Shown: piece by piece, positions 52,670-61,861 of the stretch
Position numbering within the stretch: position 1 is the first letter of the stretch
Layout of the letters: each line of letters opens with the position of its first letter
Assembly: GCF_963676815.1 (NCBI RefSeq)
Contig: NZ_OY781365.1
Location: 4,188,501-4,252,500 of the forward strand
DNA length: 64,000 nt
Source: an uncultured Draconibacterium sp.
Lineage (GTDB): Bacteria; Bacteroidota; Bacteroidia; Bacteroidales; Prolixibacteraceae
Direction of reading: 5' to 3'
The notes under the pieces: model-generated
The model's database searches: none
What the model saw: only the letters and a program-made list of their open reading frames with translations
What the model was told of the DNA's origin: nothing
Program-made: the position numbers and the translations under genes

Positions 52670-55135
52670 ATGAACAAACTGCTGACTCTTTTATTTGTAT
52701 TATTGATTGTCCCAGGGGGTAATACCAAGCAAGATAGTTTGTCTGAGTTGCGTAGAGTAAGCGGCGTATATCCCCACCTTTCCATGTATAATAACGAAGG
52801 AGAATGTGGAACAGGAGCAGTAGTTCCATGGGCCGGTCGTTTGTGGGTGATAACTTATGGTCCCCATCTTCCGTTTGGATCGTCGGATAAACTGTATGAG
52901 ATTACACCCAACTTTGAACAGATAGTCAGAGAAGAAAGTATTGGCGGAACCCCTGCCAATCGAATGATTCATAAAGAAAGTAATCAGCTTTTTATTGGCC
53001 CTTATGCCATTGATGCCGAACGAAATGTTAGGGTTATTCCATACGATGAAATGCCTGGCCGACATACCGGGAATGCCCGTCACCTTTCCGATCCGGCCAA
53101 TAAGATTTATTACGGTACAATGGAGGAGGGTTTTTACGAAGTGGATGTAAATACGTTGAATGTAAAAACTTTATATGAAGACGGGAATGTGAACCGGAAA
53201 CCGGGGGAGATGGCACAAGAGGCCGAATTATTGCCGGGAGCGCATGGTAAAGGATTGTATTCTGGACAAGGAGTTTTGGTGTATTCCAATAACGGGGAAG
53301 CAACAGAAGAAGCCAATCGCCAGTTTGATGTAGAATCAGGAATTCTGGCTGAATGGGATAGCAAAGACTGGAAAGAGGTTCGCCGTAATCAATTTGTAGA
53401 GCTTACTGGTCCCGGAGGAATTTATGGAAATCCAAATCCGGCAACCGACCCGATTTGGGCAACCGGATGGGATCATAAGTCTATTCTGTTGGGAGTTCGG
53501 AATGCGGAAACAGGATGGGATTTTTATCGCCTGCCCAAAGCAAGTCATAGTTACGACGGCGCGCATGGCTGGAATACCGAATGGCCCAGAATCAGAAACG
53601 TAGGAACTGAAGGTAATCCCGATTACCTGATGACGATGCATGGAATGTTCTGGCGTTTCCCAGGTGATTTTTCTGCAAAACATTCGGCAGGAATTCGTCC
53701 GCGAAGTGCTTACTTAAAAGTAATTGGAGACTTTGCCCGTTGGAACGATCAGCTGGTTTTTGGTTGCGATGATTCGGCGCAAAAAGAATTTCTCAACAAA
53801 AGAAAGCAAAAAGGTAATATCGAAGGCCCGGGGCAATCGAATTCAAACCTGTGGTTTACCTCGCCTGAAAAGCCCGATCAGTTGGGACCGGCAACAGCTT
53901 CAGGTGCAGTGTGGCTTAACGATGAAGTAAATGCCGGAGAATATTCAGAACCGTTCTTGTTCTCGGGTTGGGATAAGCGATGTGCATGGATTAAAAACGG
54001 AGGGAGAAAGACTGCGGAATTTGGCTTTGAAGTGGATAAAGACGGATCCGGAAATTTCATCACTTTGAGATCTGTTAAAGTGGCTCCCGGAAGTTCAGAG
54101 TTTGTGGAATTCGCTGAAAATGAAATAGGAGAGTGGATTCGTGTTTCATCTAATAGCACAACCATTGCAACGGTTAATTTTAATTATACGGATACTGACG
54201 AAAGAAAGTCAGCACCGGCAAGTATGTTTGCCGGGCTCTCAACGATTGATAAAAATGAAAGCACCGGCGGATTACTTTATGGACTGGGCGACAACAGAAG
54301 AGCTTTAGGTATCTCAGCAGTTAATATTAACAATGGAATTTTTTCAGAAACGGGTTACTACGAATTGGATGAGAACTTAAACCTGGTTCGTAAAGACGAT
54401 GCAAAGACCAATAGTTTTATTAAAGAGAAGTTTGCAATTCCTGAGAATGTGGTTGAGTTCGATAATTCATCGGTATTGATAATTGATGATTCCGGTCGAA
54501 GGTGGAGATTACCATTGGGAAATGAGGCTTATCAGCAACTAACGAATACGGCCCAATTACGCATCTGCCGCGAAGTGGCAACCGAGCGTGACTTATTGAA
54601 TTGCGCCGGAACATTTTATGAATTGCCGGCCGAAAATGCGGATGGTTTTGCCAAAATAAGACCAGTAGCATCGCATGATTTCAGAATTCACGATTATGCA
54701 TCGTATCGTGGTCTATTGGTAATGACAGGCCTTGATCCCGATGTGAAAGAAGGTGAGCATATTGTTGTTTCGCAAGATGGAAATGCTGCTGTTTGGGTTG
54801 GTGCCATTGATGATTTATGGAAAATGGGAAAACCTTCAGGACATGGCGGTCCATGGAAAAATACCGATGTAAAAGCGAATATTCCTTCCGATCCGTATTT
54901 AATCGGATTTTACGATAAACGCAGTCTGGAGATTTCGCACGACAAAGATCATGTAGTTAATTTCAATATCGAAGTGGAACCTGTTGGCCATGGCCCGTGG
55001 ATGCTGTATAAAACAGTAGCTGTTGAACCGGGTAAAACTTTTAAATACGAATTTCCGGAAAGTTTTCAGGCACGCTGGATTCGCTTTTCAGCTGACGAAG
55101 ATTGTGAGGCAACAACCTGGTTGGAGTATAAGTAA
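52670..55135 (+). CDS. Large exported protein of unknown function, probable beta-propeller
   Basis: 821 aa with a signal peptide (MNKLLTLLFVLLIVPGGNTK). I do not recognise the family. The first ~400 residues repeat WxxxL/YYGTxxxGxYEVD-like strands that look like propeller blades, with conserved His/Trp-rich spots (MPGRHTGNARHL, KASHSYDGAHGWNTEWPRI, TMHGMFWRFP) that could be an active site. Around residues 430-500 and 750-821 lie two related beta-rich segments (SGWDKRCAWIKNGG.. and PYLIGFYDKRSLEISHDKD..). Propeller-fold polysaccharide lyases exist (PL24, PL25, PL27, PL42), so a new lyase or hydrolase is possible; a binding role is the alternative. Encoded within the sulfatase/GH30 run. Confidence 0.5.
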   Translation: MNKLLTLLFVLLIVPGGNTKQDSLSELRRVSGVYPHLSMYNNEGECGTGAVVPWAGRLWVITYGPHLPFGSSDKLYEITPNFEQIVREESIGGTPANRMIHKESNQLFIGPYAIDAERNVRVIPYDEMPGRHTGNARHLSDPANKIYYGTMEEGFYEVDVNTLNVKTLYEDGNVNRKPGEMAQEAELLPGAHGKGLYSGQGVLVYSNNGEATEEANRQFDVESGILAEWDSKDWKEVRRNQFVELTGPGGIYGNPNPATDPIWATGWDHKSILLGVRNAETGWDFYRLPKASHSYDGAHGWNTEWPRIRNVGTEGNPDYLMTMHGMFWRFPGDFSAKHSAGIRPRSAYLKVIGDFARWNDQLVFGCDDSAQKEFLNKRKQKGNIEGPGQSNSNLWFTSPEKPDQLGPATASGAVWLNDEVNAGEYSEPFLFSGWDKRCAWIKNGGRKTAEFGFEVDKDGSGNFITLRSVKVAPGSSEFVEFAENEIGEWIRVSSNSTTIATVNFNYTDTDERKSAPASMFAGLSTIDKNESTGGLLYGLGDNRRALGISAVNINNGIFSETGYYELDENLNLVRKDDAKTNSFIKEKFAIPENVVEFDNSSVLIIDDSGRRWRLPLGNEAYQQLTNTAQLRICREVATERDLLNCAGTFYELPAENADGFAKIRPVASHDFRIHDYASYRGLLVMTGLDPDVKEGEHIVVSQDGNAAVWVGAIDDLWKMGKPSGHGGPWKNTDVKANIPSDPYLIGFYDKRSLEISHDKDHVVNFNIEVEPVGHGPWMLYKTVAVEPGKTFKYEFPESFQARWIRFSADEDCEATTWLEYK

Positions 55136-55219
55136 TATAAATCTCAGTATAGAATATAGACCCTTTAAAGGGATAATAAAATAAGTAAGATATTCGATAA
55201 TTGTAAATTCAATAAAATC

Positions 55220-57073
55220 ATGAAATACACATTTTTAATCACGTTTCTATTTTGTTCATATTTGCTTTCAGCGCAGAAAAATTCAGTGTTTGTTGAAGCC
55301 GAAAGTTTCAGCGAGAAAGGAGGCTGGGTGGTCGATCAGCAATTTATGGATTTGATGGGGTCGGCTTATCTAATGGCACATGGAATGGGCGTTCCGGTAG
55401 ACGATGCAAAAGCAACGATCAACGTTCCTTCAACGGGTAAATACAAGGTTTTTGTACGAACCTTCAACTGGACATCTCCGTGGTATAAAGGCGAAGGTCC
55501 GGGGCAATTTAAGCTTATTGTCAATGGTAATCCGGTTGGTGATGTACTGGGGAATTCCGGGACTGAATGGATGTGGCAAAAAGCCGGAGAGGTGAACATC
55601 ACGAATAAAGAGGTAGCACTAAGTTTGCACGACCTAACCGGTTTTAACGGGCGTATTGATGCAATTTATCTAACAAAAGATGATGACGTGCCTCCGTCAG
55701 ATTTAAAGGCACTGACAAAGTTCAGAAAGAAAATGCTCGATTTGCCTAAAAAGCCAAAAGCTGCCGGTGAATTTGATTTGGTGGTAGTTGGTGGTGGAGT
55801 GGCCGGAGTGGCTGCTGCAATATCCGGTGCCCGACTTGGAATAAAAGTGGCATTAATTCAGGATCGTCCTGTTTTGGGGGGTAATAACAGTTCGGAAGTT
55901 CGGGTGCATCTGGGCGGAAGAGCAATGGTGGAACCGAATCCTGCATTGGGGAAAATTGTAAATGAAATTGGACCGACAAAAGGCGGAAATGCGCAGCCTG
56001 CTGAATATTACGAAGACGATAAGAAAATGAGCATGGTATTGGCTGAAGAAAATATTACACTTTTTGCCAGTTGCCGGGCGTTTGCTGTAAAAATGAAAGG
56101 TTCGCGAATTACGCAGGTAATTGCTAAAAATATCGAAACCTCTGAAGAATTGGCTTTTTCTGCTCCCTTGTTTGCCGATTGTACCGGCGACGGAACCATT
56201 GGTTATTTGGCCGGAGCCGATTTTGCAATGGGCCGCGAAGGCCGAAATGAATATGGGGAGCCAAGTGCGCCTGAAGTTGCTGATGATATGACAATGGGAG
56301 CTTCTGTTCAATGGTATTCTGTTGAAGGAGATGAGGCTAGTTCGTTTCCTGAATTTGAATATGGAGTGGAATTTAATGAAGAAAATTCGCAGCAGGTAAC
56401 AATGGGCGAATGGACCTGGGAAACCGGGATGAACTACGATCAGATTTCTGAATTCGAACGAATCAGAGATTATGGATTATTGGTGGTGTATTCAAACTGG
56501 TCATACTTAAAAAATCATAGTCCGGAGAAAGAGAAATACCAGAACCGGAAATTAGACTGGGTGGCTTATGTTGCTGGAAAACGCGAGTCGCGTAGGCTGA
56601 TGGGTGATCTGATTTTAAAAGAGCAGGATCTTACCGATTACGTGGTTTATCCTGATGGTTCAGCACCAACTTCGTGGACGATTGATCTGCATTATCCCGA
56701 TCCTGAAAACACAAAACATTTTCCGGAAAACGAGTTTAAATCGATTGCGGTCCATAAAAAAATTCATTTGTATCCAATTCCTTACCGCTGCTTCTATTCG
56801 CGAAATGTGGATAACCTTTTTATGGCAGGGCGAAACATTAGTGTAACGCATGTGGCGCTTGGAACTGTTCGTGTAATGCGTACAACCGGCATGATGGGGG
56901 AAGTGGTTGGAATGGCTGCTTCAATTGCGACAGAACACGATGCTGATCCGCGCGGTGTTTACGAAAACTATTTGGGTGAGTTAAGAAATTTGATCGACAC
57001 CGGAGTTGGTAAATACGATATGGAAAACGCACAGGATTATAATTTAGGAAGAACCCTGGGACCTAAAGAATAG
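55220..57073 (+). CDS. Exported FAD-dependent oxidoreductase with N-terminal carbohydrate-binding-like domain
   Basis: 617 aa. Signal peptide MKYTFLITFLFCSYLLSAQ without twin arginines, then a CBM35-like beta-sandwich (about 22-152, FVEAESFSEKGGWVVDQQF and RIDAIYLTKDD), then the FAD_oxidored core: LVVVGGGVAGVAAAISGARL (GGGVAG at 191-196), QDRPVLGGNNSSEVRVHLGG, ADCTGDGTIGYLAGADFAMG and VDNLFMAGRNISVTHVALG. The core is paralogous to the cytoplasmic enzyme at 43966. A Sec-type signal on an FAD enzyme is odd, since FAD would have to be loaded outside. Forms a unit with the next gene. Confidence 0.8.
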   Translation: MKYTFLITFLFCSYLLSAQKNSVFVEAESFSEKGGWVVDQQFMDLMGSAYLMAHGMGVPVDDAKATINVPSTGKYKVFVRTFNWTSPWYKGEGPGQFKLIVNGNPVGDVLGNSGTEWMWQKAGEVNITNKEVALSLHDLTGFNGRIDAIYLTKDDDVPPSDLKALTKFRKKMLDLPKKPKAAGEFDLVVVGGGVAGVAAAISGARLGIKVALIQDRPVLGGNNSSEVRVHLGGRAMVEPNPALGKIVNEIGPTKGGNAQPAEYYEDDKKMSMVLAEENITLFASCRAFAVKMKGSRITQVIAKNIETSEELAFSAPLFADCTGDGTIGYLAGADFAMGREGRNEYGEPSAPEVADDMTMGASVQWYSVEGDEASSFPEFEYGVEFNEENSQQVTMGEWTWETGMNYDQISEFERIRDYGLLVVYSNWSYLKNHSPEKEKYQNRKLDWVAYVAGKRESRRLMGDLILKEQDLTDYVVYPDGSAPTSWTIDLHYPDPENTKHFPENEFKSIAVHKKIHLYPIPYRCFYSRNVDNLFMAGRNISVTHVALGTVRVMRTTGMMGEVVGMAASIATEHDADPRGVYENYLGELRNLIDTGVGKYDMENAQDYNLGRTLGPKE

Positions 57074-57112
57074 CTTATTTGTAAATCAAAAAATGTGTTT
57101 GGGCGAACAATA

Positions 57113-58216
57113 ATGATAAAACGCTTGTGGTTTTTGGTAGTGATAATTTCCGCCGGATTGATCTGTCTTTCCTATTTCGAGGTGGAAAGTACACAGGAAA
57201 ACTTTTTGGCTTGGAAAGGAGAGCGCGTTTTACATTCGTTTAATGACACTACCGATGCATCTTCAGATCAGCAAATTGTCGAGCTGCAGGATGACAACGG
57301 AATGCCGCTATGGTTCGGCCGAAATTTTTTTAAAGACGTATGTATTTCCGGTAAATGCAAAATGATCCGACTGTGGCTTTTTTGGGATGGAGCCGGTAAT
57401 TATCTCGGATTTCAGGTGCCTGAAAACGAGCCGTTGACAAAATCAGATCACACCATTTTCGAGCCACAGGATTACACTAAATTGGATGAAATTTTAAAAG
57501 ATCGTTCGTCCATTCTAAAGGATCTGAAACAGGAGGATTTGGTGATTATTCCTGATTCGATAAAAAATCCGTATGAGCTGGATGGCTACACTGCGGCTAC
57601 TCAGCCGGCTTTGGCAGAGGTGGTGGTAAAAGATGCGGTTTACTCGTGTCATACGCTCTGGCACACGGTTTACGGCCCCACACAACAGGAAATATTTCGT
57701 TTGCTGGATGAACGGGCTGATGCTGATTTTTTAACGAAAATGTTTGACTCGAGAAAGCCTGAAAAAATTATTTGGGCGATTGAAACAATAGAAAAACACC
57801 GGGAGTATCACGAGGCGTTTTATCCAAGGATAATAACTTTCATAAAATCAGATGATGAGTTGCTGGCCGAAAAAGCATTGGATTATTTTCAGAAAGATGT
57901 GTTGAAAGATGAGCTAATTCAAAAGCAGCTGGTCGATGAAATGCCTTTCTTTTCGGCAAGAACAAATGTGGAACTGATTTGGCGACTGATAGAAATGGGC
58001 GGCGTTTCGGAGGAAATTTTCCAGCAACTTCTCCAGTTTGTACAAGAAGAAAAACTTCAGGTTACTGCCCTTAATCTGATCTTTCAGCTTTATCAACCCA
58101 ATTTTCGTGAAAATAAAGAAATAGACGCACTGTTAAATGACTTTTTGAATGGTGACGATGCTTATGTGCGCACTTTAACGCAAAAGGTTTTGGAAACAAA
58201 ATATGATTTAAGATGA
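57113..58216 (+). CDS. Membrane-anchored or exported protein with possible FMN-attachment motif and HEAT-like repeats
   Basis: 367 aa from the ATG at 57113 (an in-frame GTG lies at 57095). N-terminal hydrophobic segment (about 3-22) as signal or anchor. Residues 157-163 read DGYTAAT, close to the DGxTGAT-type flavinylation site of FMN-binding proteins, followed by the VVVKDAVYSCHTLWHTVYG segment; C77 and C82 form a CISGKC pair. The C-terminal ~170 residues are helical and repeat-like (HEAT-like). It follows the exported FAD oxidoreductase by 40 bases and overlaps the cstA fragment by 4 bases (ATGA). An electron-carrier role is inference. Confidence 0.45.
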   Translation: MIKRLWFLVVIISAGLICLSYFEVESTQENFLAWKGERVLHSFNDTTDASSDQQIVELQDDNGMPLWFGRNFFKDVCISGKCKMIRLWLFWDGAGNYLGFQVPENEPLTKSDHTIFEPQDYTKLDEILKDRSSILKDLKQEDLVIIPDSIKNPYELDGYTAATQPALAEVVVKDAVYSCHTLWHTVYGPTQQEIFRLLDERADADFLTKMFDSRKPEKIIWAIETIEKHREYHEAFYPRIITFIKSDDELLAEKALDYFQKDVLKDELIQKQLVDEMPFFSARTNVELIWRLIEMGGVSEEIFQQLLQFVQEEKLQVTALNLIFQLYQPNFRENKEIDALLNDFLNGDDAYVRTLTQKVLETKYDLR

Positions 58217-58491
58217 TAACAATTATTATTTCGATAGCGGTATTGGTAGCAGGATATTTTATTTACGGAAGCTATGTCGACCGCAAATTTAAAAGTGATC
58301 CGACAAGGCCAACTCCTGCAATCGAAAAAAACGACGGAGTGGATTCTGTGCCCCTGAAAACGAGCAAGATCTTTTTGATTCAGTTTTTGAATATTGCTGG
58401 CCTTGGACCAATTTTTGGTGCTATTTCCGGAGCAATGTGGGGGCCTGTTGCTTTTATCTGGATCGTGCTTGGTTCTGTTATGAAGTATTGA
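58213..58491 (+). pseudogene. cstA: Truncated carbon starvation protein (CstA) N-terminus
   Basis: 92 codons matching the start of CstA-type peptide/pyruvate transporters: membrane segment IIISIAVLVAGYFIYGSYVD, then KTSKIFLIQFLNIAGLGPIFGAISGAMWGP, a hallmark of the family. Full-length members have about 480-700 aa and more than ten membrane helices; here the frame stops after FIWIVLGSVMKY, just where the next conserved segment (GxxHDY..) should begin. Translation is coupled to the upstream gene through ATGA. The lost part has been replaced by the GH2 gene, so a deletion or recombination joint lies close to 58490. Unlikely to function. Confidence 0.82.
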
Positions 58492-58529
58492 TTTTTTTGA
58501 AATTAAGTTGTAAACCAAATATTGAGAAT

Positions 58530-61500
58530 ATGAATAGAGTTAGTATCGTTTTTTGTTTTGTATTATTATTGAACTTTGTTTCGTGTAACAGTTACACAGA
58601 CTACTCGAACGTACCCTTCGAGGAGCCCATCCCGAAACCCTGGGAAGACCCTGAAATTTACCAGATAAACAAAGCCGAACCGCACGCGCATTTTATTCCA
58701 TTTGCATCGGCTAAACAAGCCCGAACCGAAGACAAATGGCAATCGCCACTGCTAAAATCACTGAACGGGACATGGCAGTTTCACCTGGCGCAAAATCCGT
58801 CGGAGCGCCCGTTCTGGTTTTTCAAAAACGATTTTGATACCCGCGAGTGGGACGAAATTCAGGTGCCCGCCAACTGGGAAGTTGTTGGCTTTGATTACCC
58901 GATTTACACCAACGTAAAATACCCGCACGACAGAACTCCACCACTGATCCAGAAAGATTACAACCCGGTTGGATCGTATAAACGTACTTTCGAAGTCCCT
59001 GCAGAATGGAATGGTAGCGAAATCATCGCTCATTTTGGCGCCGTTTCGTCGAATATGAACCTTTGGGTGAACGAACAATACGTGGGTTACAGCGAAGACA
59101 GCAAAACACCTGCGGAATTTAATATCACCGAATATTTGGTGCCGGGAGAAAATACCATGGCCGTTGAGATTTTCCGTTGGAGCGATGCATCTTATCTGGA
59201 AGATCAGGATTTCTGGCGCTTAAGCGGAATTACACGCGATGCCTACCTAATTGCACGTGGCGAGCAAGCCATAAAAGATTTCCGCGTTGGTTCTAATCTT
59301 GACGATTCATATACAAATGGTTTGTTTTCTCTGGACCTTGAACTGGCAAACAGCGGTAACTTAACCGTTGAAGCTGTTCTTTCGGATAACGGAAATGTGG
59401 TAAAAGAATTCTCAGAAACCACCGACGGAACTGCTGTGAGTTTTGACGCTGAAATTCCGAACGTAAAACAATGGTCTGCCGAAATTCCAAATCTTTACGA
59501 ACTGGTAATCACCCTAAAAAACGGAGAAGATGTTGTTGAAGTCATTCGCCAGGATGTTGGCTTCCGCCGAATTGAAATCATAGATGCAACACTTCGCGTA
59601 AACGGAAAATACGTTTACATAAAGGGTGCCAACCTGCACGAGCACAACGACAAAACCGGCCACGTTCAGGATAAAGAGACGATGCTGCTGGATATTAAAA
59701 CGATGAAGGAAAACAACCTGAATGCTGTTCGTACTTCGCATTATCCGCAACCTGAATTGTGGTATGAGTTGTGTAATAAATACGGTTTGTACATTGTTGA
59801 CGAAGCCAATATTGAATCGCACGGAATGGGTTACGGAGACGAATCGCTGGCCAAAAACGAAGACTGGAAAGCGGCCCATTTGTATCGCACAAAAAATATG
59901 TTTGAGCGCGACAAAAACCAACCTTGCGTAGTAATCTGGAGTTTGGGTAACGAAGCCGGAAACGGTGTAAACTTTATGGCAACATACAACTTCCTGAAAT
60001 CAGTAGACGACACACGCCCTGTACAATACGAACAGGCTCACGGTGGCGAGAATACCGATATCAACTGCCCGATGTATATGCGCATAGAAGGCATGGAGCG
60101 TTTTGCCCAGGAAAAAGCCGACAAGCCTTTAATTCAATGCGAGTACGCGCATGCTATGGGCAACAGCGTTGGCAACTTACAAGATTACTGGGATGTAATT
60201 GAAAAATATGACGTTCTGCAAGGTGGATTTATCTGGGACTGGGTTGACCAGGGACTGTGGACTACCGATGAAAATGGCGAAGGATTCTGGGCGTACGGTG
60301 GCGACTTTGGCCCCGATACAGTTCCTTCTGATGGCAACTTCTGTAACAACGGTTTGGTTGATCCCGACCGCGCTGTAAAACCGCACCTGTTAGAAGTGAA
60401 AAAAGTGTACCAGCACATTGGGTTCAATGCAGTTGATTTGAAAAAAGGAATTATCTCGATCGAGAACAAATATGTATTTATGGATCTTTCGGCTTTTGAC
60501 TTTGTTTGGGAAGTTACTGCCGATGGAAAAGTAGTTGACAGCGGCGACCTGGGAACTATCGATTTAGCTCCGGGCGAAAGCAAAAAGGTTACCATCGGTT
60601 TTGATGTAACGCCGGAAGCAGATGTTGAATATTTCCTGAATGTTCATGCAAAACTAAAAGAAGACTGGAGCCTTGTTAAAGCCGGATGGATTTTGGCTGA
60701 AGAGCAATTTGAAATTCCGTTCGTTGTTCCTGTGACGCTGGAATATACTTTCCCACAAATGCCTGATGTAAACCTGGAGGAATCAGATGAGACAGCAACC
60801 GTAACAGGAGACGGATTCTTGGTAACTTTCGATAAGAAAGCCGGTGTAATCTCTAGCCTTAAAAAAGGTGAAACAGAAATGCTGATCACTGGTCCTATCC
60901 CTAATTTCTGGCGTGCACCAATCGATAACGACTTTGGCAACAACCTGCACAAACGAAGCCGCGTTTGGCGCAAAGCAGGCGAGATCCGAAAACTTACCAA
61001 TGTTTCAGTTAAAGAATTAAGAGAAAATACCGTTGAAGTAGTTTTTGATTTTGATCTTGTAAACGAGGAAAAAGAAAAAATTGCTTCATACAAATCTGTT
61101 TACACAGTCTACGGTTCGGGAGATGTTGTGGTTGAAAACAACTTTAAAATGGCAAAAGACGATCTTCCTGAAATCGTTCGCATGGGAATGAACCTTGTAA
61201 TGCCACGCAAATTCGACCAGATGAGTTGGTTTGGCCGTGGTCCTCAGGAATCGTACTGGGACAGAAAAACCGGTGCTTTTGTTGGCTTGTACAGCGGCAG
61301 CGTTGCCGATCAGTACTGGGCATATCTTCGTCCGCAGGAAAACGGAAACAAAACCGATGTACGCTGGGTGACCATCACCGACGAAGCCGGAAACGGACTG
61401 CTATTCTCCGGCATGCCAATACTGGAAGTTAGCGCACACCACAACATCATGAAAGATTTCGAGAGTATGGAACGTACTGATGGCCGCCAGGTACCTGGAG

Positions 61501-61718
61501 TAGAAGTGATCAACCGCCATATTAACGATGTAAAACCACGCGACCTTACTTCGGTTAACATCGATTACAAACAAATGGGTGTTGGAGGCGATAACAGCTG
61601 GGGCGCAAAGACACATGAAAAATATCGGCTAACAGAAAAGAAGTATGCTTATTCGTTTAGAATCTCTGTAATATCAGGGAATGATAATCTATTGAAATTA
61701 ACTAAGAGAAAATTTTAA
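58530..61718 (+). CDS. GH2 beta-galactosidase-like lipoprotein
   Basis: Retaining exo-glycosidase, most like LacZ-type beta-galactosidases. The ATG at 58530 opens a lipoprotein signal (Cys19, ..LLLNFVSC); the frame is open upstream to 58437, but that part overlaps the cstA fragment. 1062 aa is normal: sugar-binding domain (about 50-230), Ig-like domain (about 235-340), catalytic barrel (about 345-630) with acid/base Glu in WSLGNEAGNG and nucleophile Glu in PLIQCEYAHAMGNS, then the beta-sandwich small-chain domain (to about 1035). The last ~18 residues (ISVISGNDNLLKLTKRKF) go beyond the usual YxYSFRI end. The DNA reads richer in G+C than its neighbours, suggesting separate acquisition. Confidence 0.92.
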   Translation: MNRVSIVFCFVLLLNFVSCNSYTDYSNVPFEEPIPKPWEDPEIYQINKAEPHAHFIPFASAKQARTEDKWQSPLLKSLNGTWQFHLAQNPSERPFWFFKNDFDTREWDEIQVPANWEVVGFDYPIYTNVKYPHDRTPPLIQKDYNPVGSYKRTFEVPAEWNGSEIIAHFGAVSSNMNLWVNEQYVGYSEDSKTPAEFNITEYLVPGENTMAVEIFRWSDASYLEDQDFWRLSGITRDAYLIARGEQAIKDFRVGSNLDDSYTNGLFSLDLELANSGNLTVEAVLSDNGNVVKEFSETTDGTAVSFDAEIPNVKQWSAEIPNLYELVITLKNGEDVVEVIRQDVGFRRIEIIDATLRVNGKYVYIKGANLHEHNDKTGHVQDKETMLLDIKTMKENNLNAVRTSHYPQPELWYELCNKYGLYIVDEANIESHGMGYGDESLAKNEDWKAAHLYRTKNMFERDKNQPCVVIWSLGNEAGNGVNFMATYNFLKSVDDTRPVQYEQAHGGENTDINCPMYMRIEGMERFAQEKADKPLIQCEYAHAMGNSVGNLQDYWDVIEKYDVLQGGFIWDWVDQGLWTTDENGEGFWAYGGDFGPDTVPSDGNFCNNGLVDPDRAVKPHLLEVKKVYQHIGFNAVDLKKGIISIENKYVFMDLSAFDFVWEVTADGKVVDSGDLGTIDLAPGESKKVTIGFDVTPEADVEYFLNVHAKLKEDWSLVKAGWILAEEQFEIPFVVPVTLEYTFPQMPDVNLEESDETATVTGDGFLVTFDKKAGVISSLKKGETEMLITGPIPNFWRAPIDNDFGNNLHKRSRVWRKAGEIRKLTNVSVKELRENTVEVVFDFDLVNEEKEKIASYKSVYTVYGSGDVVVENNFKMAKDDLPEIVRMGMNLVMPRKFDQMSWFGRGPQESYWDRKTGAFVGLYSGSVADQYWAYLRPQENGNKTDVRWVTITDEAGNGLLFSGMPILEVSAHHNIMKDFESMERTDGRQVPGVEVINRHINDVKPRDLTSVNIDYKQMGVGGDNSWGAKTHEKYRLTEKKYAYSFRISVISGNDNLLKLTKRKF

Positions 61719-61861
61719 AAAAGATTCTAGTTCATTGTATGTTATTCGTATGTAAGTACCTCTAGGTGTTAGTCGTGTAAACTAAATATTGATTGATTAA
61801 TCTGGATTTGTTTACATGTTTATGTCAATGCAAAACATTACAAAATATTTTAGGGAAAGGG

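Noticed and set aside
58437..58529. Upstream extension of the GH2 gene
   Set aside because: This segment overlaps the cstA fragment in another frame, and the ATG at 58530 opens a clear lipoprotein signal peptide.
61793..61861. Upstream TTG start for the GH128-like gene
   Set aside because: It would place 23 extra residues before a good lipoprotein signal; the ATG at 61862 is better.
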